NCBI RefSeq assembly: GCF_010367455.1
Contig: NZ_WRPR01000018.1
Coordinates: 1-48,553 of the forward strand
Origin: Candidatus Laterigemmans baculatus
GTDB lineage: Bacteria > Planctomycetota > Planctomycetia > Pirellulales > Pirellulaceae
Direction: 5' to 3'
Length of the DNA: 48,553 nt
Shown: piece by piece, positions 35,641-43,109 of the stretch
Numbering within the stretch: position 1 is the first letter of the stretch
Layout of the letters: each line of letters starts with the position of its first letter
The notes under the pieces: model-generated
Told to the model about the DNA's origin: nothing
Seen by the model: only the letters and a program-made list of their open reading frames with translations
Database searches by the model: none
Translations under genes and position numbers: made by a program

Positions 35641-35828
35641 CCCCTCTCCCCCGAATCCTTCGCGAGAACATCTGTCAGAAAATCCTGAGCCGACGGCGCT
35701 AGCCGCGGGTTCTGCTGTGGAACCCCCAGGGGCTGCGAGGCCCGAGGCTAGCGCCTTCGGCTCAAAAAATCGGAACCGCGTAGTTTTCTGATAGAGCCTC
35801 TCGCGAAGCATTTGAGGGAGAAGGGACC
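35641..35828. repeat. Nested inverted repeats with a GCTAGCG palindrome
   Basis: The outer pair is CCCTCTCCCCCGAAT/CTTCGCGAGA (35643-35668) with CTCGCGAAGCATTTGAGGGAGAAGG (about 35800-35825). Inside, CAGAAAA and TTTTCTG flank an inner palindrome GAGCCGACGGCGCTAGCC ... GGCTAGCGCCTTCGGCTC (35690-35763). The inner part shares the GCTAGCG core with the palindromes at 43010 and 47559. It looks like one repeat inserted into another between ileS and purN. Confidence 0.75.
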
Positions 35829-35863
35829 GAAAAAACCTCCCTCACCCCCACTCCCAACGCCCC

Positions 35864-36502
35864 ATGCTCCCTACGGCCGTCTTCATTTCCGGCGGCGGCA
35901 CGACGCTTCGGAATCTGATTGCGCTGCAGCGCGCCGGGCAGTTGCCGATCGAACTCCGGTTGGTGATCAGCAGCAACCCGGCAGCCGGAGGTTTGACGTT
36001 CGCCCGTGAGGCGGGCATCGAGACGCTGGTCGTCGAGCAGAAGCGGTATGCGGGCCAGCCCGAGGAGTATTGCCGGGCGATGTTCGAGCCGTGCCGAGCC
36101 GCGGGAGTCGCCCTGGTGGTGATGGGCGGATTCTTAAAGCACGTGCAGATCCCGGATGATTTCACAGAGCGCGTCATCAACATCCATCCGTCGCTGATCC
36201 CCTGCTTCTGTGGTGCGGGGATGTATGGCCGGCGAGTCCACGCGGCAGCCCTCGATTACGGGGTGAAAGTCAGCGGCTGCACGGTTCACTTCGTCGACAA
36301 CGAGTACGACAGCGGTCCGATCATCCTCCAGCGGACCTGCCCGGTCGAAGACGACGACACCCCTGAAACGTTGGCCGCTCGCGTATTCGAGCAAGAATGC
36401 CGCGCGCTGCCCGAAGCGATTCGCAAATTCGCAGCCGGGGACCTGCTGGTGGAGGGGCGACGCGTGTTGTGCCGTAGCGGAGGGAATCGTGCAGCGACCT
36501 GA
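35864..36502 (+). CDS. purN: Phosphoribosylglycinamide formyltransferase
   Basis: A 212-residue enzyme that transfers a formyl group from 10-formyl-THF to GAR in purine synthesis. AVFISGGGTTLRNLIAL binds phosphate; VVMGGFLKHVQIPDDF, then NIHPSLIPCFCGAGMYG contain the catalytic Asn and His, and SGCTVHFVDNEYDSGPIILQ the catalytic Asp. GGGTTLRN replaces the more usual SGSGSNL. The C-terminus overlaps the next gene by 14 bases. Confidence 0.93.
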   Translation: MLPTAVFISGGGTTLRNLIALQRAGQLPIELRLVISSNPAAGGLTFAREAGIETLVVEQKRYAGQPEEYCRAMFEPCRAAGVALVVMGGFLKHVQIPDDFTERVINIHPSLIPCFCGAGMYGRRVHAAALDYGVKVSGCTVHFVDNEYDSGPIILQRTCPVEDDDTPETLAARVFEQECRALPEAIRKFAAGDLLVEGRRVLCRSGGNRAAT

Positions 36503-36941
36503 ACCCAAGCTGAGCGGCCGCGGCCTGACGCTCGCCCTGCTGCTCGCCTGCATCCTGCCGCTGATCGCGCTGACCGGCTACGCCATCCTGCACGGCCCGG
36601 CGACCGACAAATCGCTGCCGGTCGAAGTCGAAGTGACCAAGCGGCCGATCCCGGTCGCCTCGGGCGAAGGGGCATTGCTGACCGACGTGATCGTCGTCCG
36701 CAACAAAGCCGACTTCGACATTCCGAACCTCACGCTCGACCTGAACAGCCAGTACTTCCTGTACCAAGACAGCCCACTCAAAGCGGGCGAAGAGCTGGTC
36801 TTGCCCCAGCGGATCTTTTCCACCAAGAGCAACCAACGCTGGGTCCCCGGCCGCTATCCGTTGACCGAAGTGAATGTCACCGGCCGCCTCCCCAGCGGAG
36901 CGCGAGGAGTGTTGGAAGTCGAAGTAGCAGGTAGCAGGTAG
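36489..36941 (+). CDS. Small membrane protein of unknown function
   Basis: A 150-residue protein starting at GTG inside the purN 3' end (14-base overlap), so translationally coupled. One membrane segment (LTLALLLACILPLIALTGYA) is followed by an extracytoplasmic beta-rich domain (LLTDVIVVRNKADFDIPNLT) resembling a small immunoglobulin-like or DUF domain. The last codons (VAGSR) and stop are inside the GTAGCAG heptamer array, so the native C-terminus has been replaced or set by the repeat. No function can be assigned. Confidence 0.7.
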   Translation: MQRPEPKLSGRGLTLALLLACILPLIALTGYAILHGPATDKSLPVEVEVTKRPIPVASGEGALLTDVIVVRNKADFDIPNLTLDLNSQYFLYQDSPLKAGEELVLPQRIFSTKSNQRWVPGRYPLTEVNVTGRLPSGARGVLEVEVAGSR

Positions 36942-37224
36942 CAGGTAGCAGGTAGCAGGTAGCAGGTAGCAGGTAGCAGGTAGCAGGTAGCAGGTAGCAG
37001 GTAGCAGGTAGCAGGTAGCAGAGAAGAATCCATTCGTACTCGTACTCGTACTCGTACTCGTACTCGTACTCGTACTCGCCTCCTACCCTGAAAGTACGAG
37101 TACCGCTTCGCTGAGTACGAGTACCGCTTCGCTGAGTACGAGTACCGCTTCGCTGAGTACGAGTACGAGAGAAAGGATGCTCGCCTCTCGCTTCTCGCCT
37201 CTCGCTTCTCGCCTCTCGCCTCTC
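36924..37224. repeat. Composite TACTCG element, most complete copy
   Basis: In order: 14 GTAGCAG heptamers (36924-37021), GAGAAGAATCCATTCG, seven TACTCG hexamers (37037-37078), core CCTCCTACCCTGAA, three 21-bp units (37093-37155: AGTACGAGTACC with GCTTCGCTG), AGTACGAGTACGAG, AGAAAGGATG, and CTCGCCT/CTCGCTT heptamers (37180-37224). The left array starts inside the stop region of one gene and the right array abuts the stop of the convergent oleC. Confidence 0.92.
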
Positions 37225-38881
37225 AACCCTCCACCGCCCATTCGGCTAATTGCTCGCGAAAGATCTTGCTGTTGTGGCGGATGTCGACCGGCAGCTTGGA
37301 GGGATGGATGCGAATGTCGCTGATCGACTGCGTGTGAGGATGCCTTGCGGCGAGCTCTCGCAGCGCGGCGAGCAGCCGCTCGGTCGCCTCCGGCGTGGTC
37401 GGTCGCGCTTCGGGAAGGGGTTCGACGATCAGCACGGGCTGTTGATTTCGCGCCGGCCCAATGCCGACCAGTGCCGAACGATGCACAGCCGGATGGTCGT
37501 TGAAGATCGCCTCGCAGGGGACCGTGTAGAGCGTCCCTGCGGCGGTCTGCACGCGATGCGCTTTCCGCCCGCAAAACCAAAACCGGTCGCGGTCGTCGAG
37601 ATAGCCGACGTCACCCATGCGATGCCAGATCCGGTCGCCGTCGCGGACCTTGTGCAGCGCGTTCTGCTCGGTCCGCGTCACGTACTGGCGGGTCACCACC
37701 GGTCCGGTCACCATCAACTCCCCGATCTCTCCCCTTGGCACTTCTCGCACTTCGTCGAGAGTGGCGAGCGGGCCATCATCGATCGCGATCACTTTCCACT
37801 CGATCGATGGAAAACGCGTACCCACGCAAGTCCCGCCACCCTCGCGGCTGACCTCCGCCGTCTCGTCGAGCACTTCCCGCGATTCGATCGAGGCGATCGG
37901 CAGCGACTCGGTGGCACCGTAGGGCGTATAGATATTCGCCTCCGGATGGATGCACTCGCGCAGCGCCGAGAGCACGCTCGGCGGCACGGGGGCTCCGGCC
38001 GAGAGGACTCGGCGAAGCGTAGGCAGACGATTGCCGGTCCGCGTGCACCACCGCGTGACGGTGTTCCACAAGGCGGGCGATCCGAACGCTTGATCGATCT
38101 CCCACTGCTCGACCGCTTCGAGAATCCGCTCGGGATTCACATCCGCTGGGCGCGTGGGATCCATATCGGGAATGATGGATGTCACGCCCATGACGGCGTC
38201 GAACAGCCCGAACAGCGGAAAGCAAGCCAAGTCGCGGCTGCCGGGCCGAATCTGATAACGATCGCGGATCAGGTCGATCTGATGATTAAAGATGCCATGG
38301 GTGTACCGCACCCCTTTGGGCGGCCCGGTGCTGCCGGTCGTAAAAATCACCGCGGCATCGTCCTCCGAGCTGCGCGACGGCAGTGGGTCGGGGTTCTCGC
38401 CGCGCTGCAAAATCTGCTCCACCGTCGCGCCGCCCCAAAACCATCGGCGGCCGAAGGTCACATTCCAGCGGGCGTGGGGGAATTTGCTCCGCAGCACCAT
38501 GCGGATCGCATGCGCGGTTGGAATCGCGACGAAGCCATCGGGAGCCGCCGCTTCGAGACAGCGGACCAAGTTCTTGCGGCCCATCCCCGGATCGACCAGC
38601 ACCGGCACGATCCCCGCCTTGAGCAGGCCAAAGGTCAGCCGAATGAAGTCGGTCCCGAACGGAACTGCCAACACGAGCCGCATCCCCGGCTCGACTCCCC
38701 ACCGCAGCAGTCCGCAGGCGATCCGCTCGGTCTGGTCGTCGAGCTCGGCGAAAGTGATCGCCCGATACGAGCGGGCTTGCCCCGGGCGCGCCCTTCCCTC
38801 CGGCTCGGCGATCGCCAGCGCCGATGGGATCAGTCGCGCCGTGCGACTCAGCCGCGCGGCAACGTTGCAATTCTCTGTCAA
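37223..38881 (-). CDS. oleC: OleC-like AMP-dependent beta-lactone synthetase
   Basis: A 552-residue ANL-superfamily enzyme. The ATP motif is AVIFTTGSTGPPKGVRYTHG; NIYTPYGATESLPIASI and MGDVGYLDDRDRFWFCGRKA are later motifs. The C-terminus (PVDIRHNSKIFREQLAEWA) is characteristic of OleC, which activates 2-alkyl-3-hydroxyacids and closes them to beta-lactones on the way to long-chain olefins; a fatty acyl-CoA ligase is the alternative. It starts at TTG, overlapping the previous stop as TTGA. An OleD-like gene is at 18197-19258. Confidence 0.83.
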   Translation of the reverse strand: MTENCNVAARLSRTARLIPSALAIAEPEGRARPGQARSYRAITFAELDDQTERIACGLLRWGVEPGMRLVLAVPFGTDFIRLTFGLLKAGIVPVLVDPGMGRKNLVRCLEAAAPDGFVAIPTAHAIRMVLRSKFPHARWNVTFGRRWFWGGATVEQILQRGENPDPLPSRSSEDDAAVIFTTGSTGPPKGVRYTHGIFNHQIDLIRDRYQIRPGSRDLACFPLFGLFDAVMGVTSIIPDMDPTRPADVNPERILEAVEQWEIDQAFGSPALWNTVTRWCTRTGNRLPTLRRVLSAGAPVPPSVLSALRECIHPEANIYTPYGATESLPIASIESREVLDETAEVSREGGGTCVGTRFPSIEWKVIAIDDGPLATLDEVREVPRGEIGELMVTGPVVTRQYVTRTEQNALHKVRDGDRIWHRMGDVGYLDDRDRFWFCGRKAHRVQTAAGTLYTVPCEAIFNDHPAVHRSALVGIGPARNQQPVLIVEPLPEARPTTPEATERLLAALRELAARHPHTQSISDIRIHPSKLPVDIRHNSKIFREQLAEWAVEG

Positions 38882-39819
38882 TGAACTCGATGCTCACTAT
38901 TGAACAAGCCACATACCCCAACTTTCCGTGCTTTTTCGTGTCCTTCCGTGGCCTCCAGTATCTTCTCTGCCACATCGATGCCGAGTGCCGCTTCGGCTCC
39001 TTTCCATCCTGGCACCGCGTTGACCTCGAGGATTTTTGGCTCTCCGTCCGCACTGTCGATCATATCGACCGCAGCGATCCGCAGACTCATGTCGCCGGCG
39101 ATCCGCTGGGCGAGCTGCCGATGCCACTCTTCGACTTCGATCTTCTCACACCGAGCGCCGGCCGCGACGTTGGTTTTCCATCCTTCGGCGGCGGTCCGCC
39201 GCACGGCAAAGACCTGCTCGCCGATCACAAGCAGACGCGTGTCGACGCCACCCGGCGGGACGAACCGCTGGACGTAGAGGACCGCTCCGAGGTTCTCGAG
39301 GGTCGAGAAGGTGACCCAGGCTAGCTCGCGGTCATGGACCCGCATCACGCCGCGACCTTCGCCGCCGAAGAGCGGTTTGACGATCACGTCCCGGTCAAGC
39401 GCCGAGAACGCTTCCATCGCTTCGCGCCGCGACTGCACGACGCGAGTCTCGGGAACGGGATATCCGAGCGCCGCAACTCGGGCGAGCGTGCGGTATTTGT
39501 CGATCGCCATCTCCAACGCCCGCGGCTCATTGACCACCGGCAGGCCTTCCTCGACCGCCGCGTGCAGGACGCTCAGCCGCAATGTGATCTGCTCGAGCGT
39601 CCCCGGCGGCATCGTTCGCGTCAGGACCACATCGAAATCGCCGAGCCATCCCCGCTCACAACTCGCCCGATGCCCACACGAAGGATCGAGCGCGGCGGCA
39701 AGTGACTCGTAGGCAGCAAATTCGAGCGAGTCGCCGCGCCGGGCGGCGGCGCTGCGAAGCCGGTCGGCGTGCCAGCCTTCGCCGGGGCCGAGCACCAACA
39801 AGCGACGACCGCCGCTCAC
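38878..39819 (-). CDS. RimK-type ATP-grasp ligase, H4MPT-associated
   Basis: A 313-residue ATP-grasp protein likely adding an amino acid (Glu-type) to a cofactor. RDVIVKPLFGGEGRGVMRVH binds ATP, RFVPPGGVDTRLLVIGEQVF and ILEVNAVPGWKGAE hold metal and substrate residues. Such genes accompany mch in H4MPT-dependent C1 pathways, where they may modify the pterin. The GTG at 39819 overlaps the mch stop as GTGA, with GGAGAG eight bases upstream, and is preferred to the longer frame at 39897. The C-terminal region after residue 290 (GHEKARKVGVCG) is encoded by a dispersed repeat (38925-38956). Confidence 0.85.
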   Translation of the reverse strand: MSGGRRLLVLGPGEGWHADRLRSAAARRGDSLEFAAYESLAAALDPSCGHRASCERGWLGDFDVVLTRTMPPGTLEQITLRLSVLHAAVEEGLPVVNEPRALEMAIDKYRTLARVAALGYPVPETRVVQSRREAMEAFSALDRDVIVKPLFGGEGRGVMRVHDRELAWVTFSTLENLGAVLYVQRFVPPGGVDTRLLVIGEQVFAVRRTAAEGWKTNVAAGARCEKIEVEEWHRQLAQRIAGDMSLRIAAVDMIDSADGEPKILEVNAVPGWKGAEAALGIDVAEKILEATEGHEKARKVGVCGLFNSEHRVH

Positions 39820-40817
39820 AGCGACGACTCTCCACCGCTCGGGGCGGCGCCGGCAACCGCTGGAGCGAACGAGCAGTGGAGCACTGAGCTGTCCCACTCT
39901 CCAAACGTCCGGCTGATCCCGGTCCGCAGGTTGGCGAAGGTCACCACAGCGGGACTGAACAGCTGGGGGTCGACCTTGTAGAAATCGTAGTCGTAGGACT
40001 TAAAAATCTCGGCGAACGGCCGACCGTGGTCGCTGCTCGCTCCACTCGGCACGCTCGGCCCAACCCGATCGATCTCCGCCTGATCCGCATCCACCCATAA
40101 CGTGACGCGGCCACCGTACAGAATCGCATCGTTGGTGCGACCGATCCCACCGACCATGTCGACCGCTGGCGGAGGCAAGGGTGCGACTCCGAAACCGCTC
40201 TGCACGATCCGCGGGTCCACGCCGAGGGCATGCAGCTTATGCATCGCCGTCTCGAGGCTGCGGGCGACGACCTGCACGACGCCAGAGAGGGAGGTCACCG
40301 GAGCAACCGCCAGCACGACCGCATCGCTCGCCACTCCACACTGTTCGGCAACATACTGCACGACCTCGGCCGTCGGCCGTTTCTCGGTCTCCAAGACCCC
40401 CACCACTTTTGCTGTCGACGCCTTTCCCCCCGACTCGACCAGCCCCAACTCTTCGAGCACTTCCTCGCACCCGCGGGCCATCCGCATCGGCCCGCTCCCC
40501 ATGGCAAAGAAGTCGCCCACCTGGACCGGCCAGCCCGCGTACTGGCCTCCGAGGCAAGCGAGCCAGGGGTGGTCGGTCGCGACCGAGACGGCGGCCGAGG
40601 AACCGAAGTCCGCTGCCCGCTCGGGCACGATCTGAACCTCAGCCAGCCCCCCCAGACAGATCCGAGCCAGGAGGCATCCGGCAGCCAGCCCTCCGGGAGC
40701 GTCGATTCCGAAGTCGAGCAGCTGCCCGCCACCAACGCTTGAAGCAGAAATTCGCAGCGCGGCCGCTCGGCGAACCGCGTCCTCGCAAAGTGTCTCGGAA
40801 AGTCGGTTTAAATCCAT
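39816..40817 (-). CDS. mch: Methenyltetrahydromethanopterin cyclohydrolase
   Basis: A 333-residue enzyme that interconverts methenyl- and formyl-H4MPT. Recognisable segments are GGGQLLDFGIDAPGGLAAGC, the region AACLGGQYAGWPVQVGDFFA-like (LACLGGQYAGWPVQVGDF), GSGPMRMARG and DMVGGIGRTNDAILYGGRV. Several planctomycetes are known to carry H4MPT C1 genes, thought to serve formaldehyde detoxification. The ATG at 40817 matches known N-termini (LNRLSETLCEDAVRRA). It starts the coupled operon mch, ATP-grasp, oleC. Confidence 0.93.
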   Translation of the reverse strand: MDLNRLSETLCEDAVRRAAALRISASSVGGGQLLDFGIDAPGGLAAGCLLARICLGGLAEVQIVPERAADFGSSAAVSVATDHPWLACLGGQYAGWPVQVGDFFAMGSGPMRMARGCEEVLEELGLVESGGKASTAKVVGVLETEKRPTAEVVQYVAEQCGVASDAVVLAVAPVTSLSGVVQVVARSLETAMHKLHALGVDPRIVQSGFGVAPLPPPAVDMVGGIGRTNDAILYGGRVTLWVDADQAEIDRVGPSVPSGASSDHGRPFAEIFKSYDYDFYKVDPQLFSPAVVTFANLRTGISRTFGEWDSSVLHCSFAPAVAGAAPSGGESSL

Positions 40818-41012
40818 CGCAGGAGGGGCAGCGGGGGGCGAGAAACGGGAAACCAGCGGGTCGGTCGAATGGCGCGGAAAGGTGTTGTGAAGCGGGAGCA
40901 ATTGCGGGTTTTAGAGCAAGGAAAGCGGCCACCGCGGGTGTCGCACGCGAGGACTCTTCGCCACTTTTTTGGAGAAAACCTCGATCGTTGCCCCGCAGGC
41001 AGCCGAACTACC

Positions 41013-41040
41013 TTGCTGTCCGCGAGAGCGGGCCTAAACT
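41013..41040 (+). promoter_or_regulatory. Candidate sigma-70-type promoter for an ncRNA
   Basis: TTGCTG (41013-41018), a 16-base spacer and TAAACT (41035-41040) give a plausible -35/-10 pair, with transcription expected from about 41047. The match is moderate. It is supported mainly by the structured region and strong terminator 170-200 bases downstream and by the absence of any plus-strand coding frame. Confidence 0.45.
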
Positions 41041-41046
41041 TGAAGA

Positions 41047-41252
41047 CGTGGGACGCTTCACGCGGCCCACATCCTTTGGTCGTCCGTAGGCAGAGGGATC
41101 ATTTTTCGGGTAGGCCTGGACCATCTCAGTGGCTAGTGCAGTAGCACGCCCGGTCCACGCTTTTCTCCCAGCGGCTCCGTTTTTGCCGCCTACGACCGGA
41201 GGATTCATATTGCCGGCCACTCGGGTGAAAACCTGGGTGGCCGGCTTTTTTT
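41047..41252 (+). ncRNA. Candidate structured small RNA with intrinsic terminator
   Basis: Between the divergent-facing minus genes mch and the first epimerase, about 205 bases can fold into successive stems: GTGGG/CCCAC (41049-41070), TGGACC/GGTCCA (41117-41157) with GCTA/TAGC inside, CCGGTC/GACCGG (41150-41199) with GCGGC/GCCGC inside, and finally a terminator. Some stems are alternatives. The plus strand has no gene afterwards, so a riboswitch seems unlikely. I could not match it to 6S, tmRNA, SRP or RNase P RNA by eye. Confidence 0.5.
41212..41252 (+). terminator. Strong Rho-independent terminator
   Basis: GCCGGCCAC (41212-41220) and GTGGCCGGC (41237-41245) form a perfect 9-bp stem, extended by GGGT/ACCT around a GAAA loop, followed by seven T (41246-41252). 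The orientation is plus strand, where no coding gene precedes it, which supports the ncRNA candidate upstream. Confidence 0.88.
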
Positions 41253-41299
41253 GTGGACTCTCGTTTCGGCCAGGCTGCTTCCGGCGGAGACCGTGGAGC

Positions 41300-42154
41300 T
41301 CAGCCGTTGCGGCGGCGCATCTCGATTTGGCGACGCATGAAACCGAGGCCGTTCTTGGCCAGATCGATCTCGTTGTCGAACATCCGCCGCCAGATTCGCG
41401 TGGCGGCTGCCAGTTCCGGGAGGGCCATTCCGAAGGCTTCGATCACCAGCCAGCCGTCGTAGCCAATCCCGGCGATCGTATCGAAGTTTTTATCCCAGCG
41501 GATGTTCCCCTCGCCCGGCGTGCTGCGATCGTTCTCGCTGATGTGGATGTGCACCAGCTTGTCACCGCCGGCGCGAATCGCCTCGGGAATGTTCTTCTCT
41601 TCGATGTTCGCGTGGAACGTGTCGTACATCATCCCGCAGGCCGGATGGTCCACCTCGCGGACGAAGCGGGTCGAGTCGGCGTGGGTGTTGAGGAAATAGG
41701 TTTCGAACCGATTGAGGCACTCGACTGCCAACTGGACTCCCACCTGACCGGCATGCTCGGCCGTCTGTCGCATGCTTTCGACGCCCCACGCCCATTCGTC
41801 GTCGGTCCGCCCCGACCCGGTGAATTCGCCGATCGCCGAGTGGAACGGGCCGCACAGGGTTTGGGCGCCGACGGCGGCACAGCAATCGAGCGTCCGCTGG
41901 TTCAGCTCCACCCCCTTGGCCCGCACCGCCGCGTCGGGAGAGATCGGGTTGTCCGCTGCGTTGCGGACCGTCACCGCGGTCCGCTCCAGCCCGAGATCAT
42001 CCAACCGCCGCCCCCAGTCGGCATAGTCGAGGTCGAGGTTGAAGATCGGCAGCTCCACCCCGTCGAACCCGATCGCCTTGAGACGCTCGAGCACCGGCAT
42101 CAGCGACTCGTTCAGCTCTCCGGACCACAGCAGCAGATTCATTCCGTACTTCAT
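41300..42154 (-). CDS. Sugar epimerase/isomerase, TIM-barrel (D-tagatose 3-epimerase-like)
   Basis: A 284-residue xylose-isomerase-like TIM barrel. MKYGMNLLLWSGELNES and FDGVELPIFN are typical of ketose 3-epimerases; VQLAVECLNRFETYF and GMMYDTFHANIEEKN carry the metal-binding Glu, Asp and His, VHIHISENDRSTPGEGNIRW the substrate-binding part and GWLVIEAFG the last Glu. It probably epimerises a ketohexose or isomerises hydroxypyruvate. A second TIM-barrel protein of this superfamily lies at 43110-44117. Confidence 0.88.
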   Translation of the reverse strand: MKYGMNLLLWSGELNESLMPVLERLKAIGFDGVELPIFNLDLDYADWGRRLDDLGLERTAVTVRNAADNPISPDAAVRAKGVELNQRTLDCCAAVGAQTLCGPFHSAIGEFTGSGRTDDEWAWGVESMRQTAEHAGQVGVQLAVECLNRFETYFLNTHADSTRFVREVDHPACGMMYDTFHANIEEKNIPEAIRAGGDKLVHIHISENDRSTPGEGNIRWDKNFDTIAGIGYDGWLVIEAFGMALPELAAATRIWRRMFDNEIDLAKNGLGFMRRQIEMRRRNG

Positions 42155-42256
42155 GGTGTCTCGCTTCCAGGATAGGGGAGAACAGGCAAAATCGCCTGTG
42201 CGGCTTCAGGACGGTTGCGGCTAGGGGACAGTTGCGGCTAGAGGACAGTTGCGGAT

Positions 42257-42934
42257 TCAGAACGGTCTGGGGAGGCCTGCTCGATCGGTCGGAGGCTGCA
42301 ACAGCTCTCCACGGCGGCTCGCCACGCGTTCCCGAGCCGAATCGAGCCAGGGCAACAGCGTCTCGGGCAACATCGGCAACCGCACTCTCCGCATGACTTG
42401 GTTCAACCGCATCAAGAGTCTGTCGTTGCTGGCGTAGTCATACAAGAAGCGCTCGGCGATGAATCGCGGCAGCAGCTCGGCCAGGCGATCGGTCGGCCTC
42501 GCCGCCAAGCGATTGACGGTCGCTTGCACGAGTTCCGGAGAGAGCTCCGAGAGCGCCGCGTAGTAGGCATCGGCCCGGCTGCGATCCTCGGCGATCAAGT
42601 CCGCGTCGAGCAGGATCTCGACCAAGATGTGCCCCAAGAAACTGGGGCGGAATCCCTCGTCGCCGGCGAGCAGACCACGAAGCTCGAGGGCAAACGTCAG
42701 GTTCAATTCGGCGAACGCTTGGCTGGCGTGGAACCAGCGGTCGTCCTCGTGGTGGCGGATCACCCCTTCGGCAATGCAGCGCACCGCGGGATCGGGATCC
42801 TCGAGCAGCGGACGCGCCAGCACCGAGCGGGCTCGCACGCGCCGATCGACGACCGACAGCCAATCCGGGACCGCCGTTCCAGCGGCCACGTAAGGTCGGT
42901 CCAAATGCGGCAACGCGTGCGAGAGAAAATTCAC
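42257..42934 (-). CDS. AcpH-like (ACP phosphodiesterase-type) protein
   Basis: A 225-residue alpha-helical protein. MNFLSHALPHLDRPYVAAGT and IRHHEDDRWFHASQAFAEL have the His/Asp pattern of the ACP phosphodiesterase/DUF479-type family, as does FLGHILVEILLDADLI. If the assignment is right, it removes the phosphopantetheine arm from carrier proteins. The similarity is limited to these metal-site-like segments, so an unknown HD-type hydrolase remains possible. It is monocistronic, 100 bases after the epimerase gene start. Confidence 0.55.
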   Translation of the reverse strand: MNFLSHALPHLDRPYVAAGTAVPDWLSVVDRRVRARSVLARPLLEDPDPAVRCIAEGVIRHHEDDRWFHASQAFAELNLTFALELRGLLAGDEGFRPSFLGHILVEILLDADLIAEDRSRADAYYAALSELSPELVQATVNRLAARPTDRLAELLPRFIAERFLYDYASNDRLLMRLNQVMRRVRLPMLPETLLPWLDSARERVASRRGELLQPPTDRAGLPRPF

Positions 42935-43009
42935 GGCCGAGCTCTCTCCAAATCGCAGAATCGTGGGCTAGCTGGTCGCGCCCCGTGGACCGTCTTCGAT
43001 CGTCGCACT

Positions 43010-43081
43010 ATCAGCCGCCACGCGCTAGCGTCCGGTTTCTCGGCAGTTTCGGAAACCGGGGGCTAGCGCCCGGCGGCTGAT
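43010..43081. repeat. GCTAGCG palindrome, copy A
   Basis: ATCAGCCGCC.CGCGCTAGCG and TCCGGTTT pair with AAACCGGGGG and CTAGCGCCCGGCGGCTGAT across a short loop. The unit recurs inverted at 47559-47631. It lies downstream of one TIM-barrel gene and upstream of the AcpH-like gene. It is a REP-type intergenic repeat. Confidence 0.88.
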
Positions 43082-43109
43082 GAAATGGCGTCTAACGGCA
43101 GCCGCTGGC

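Noticed and set aside
32959-35811. Open frame of 950 codons on the minus strand
   Set aside because: It lies fully opposite ileS in a GC-rich gene; its translation has no domain and is Arg/Val/Asp-biased, as expected of an antisense shadow.
36924-37224. CRISPR array
   Set aside because: The repeats are 6, 7 and 21 bases with no unique spacers, and no cas gene is in the window.
37250-38884. Open frame of 544 codons on the plus strand
   Set aside because: It is antisense to the OleC-like gene, which has clear motifs; no motif in the shadow.
41013-41252. Riboswitch
   Set aside because: There is no plus-strand gene downstream of the terminator for it to control.
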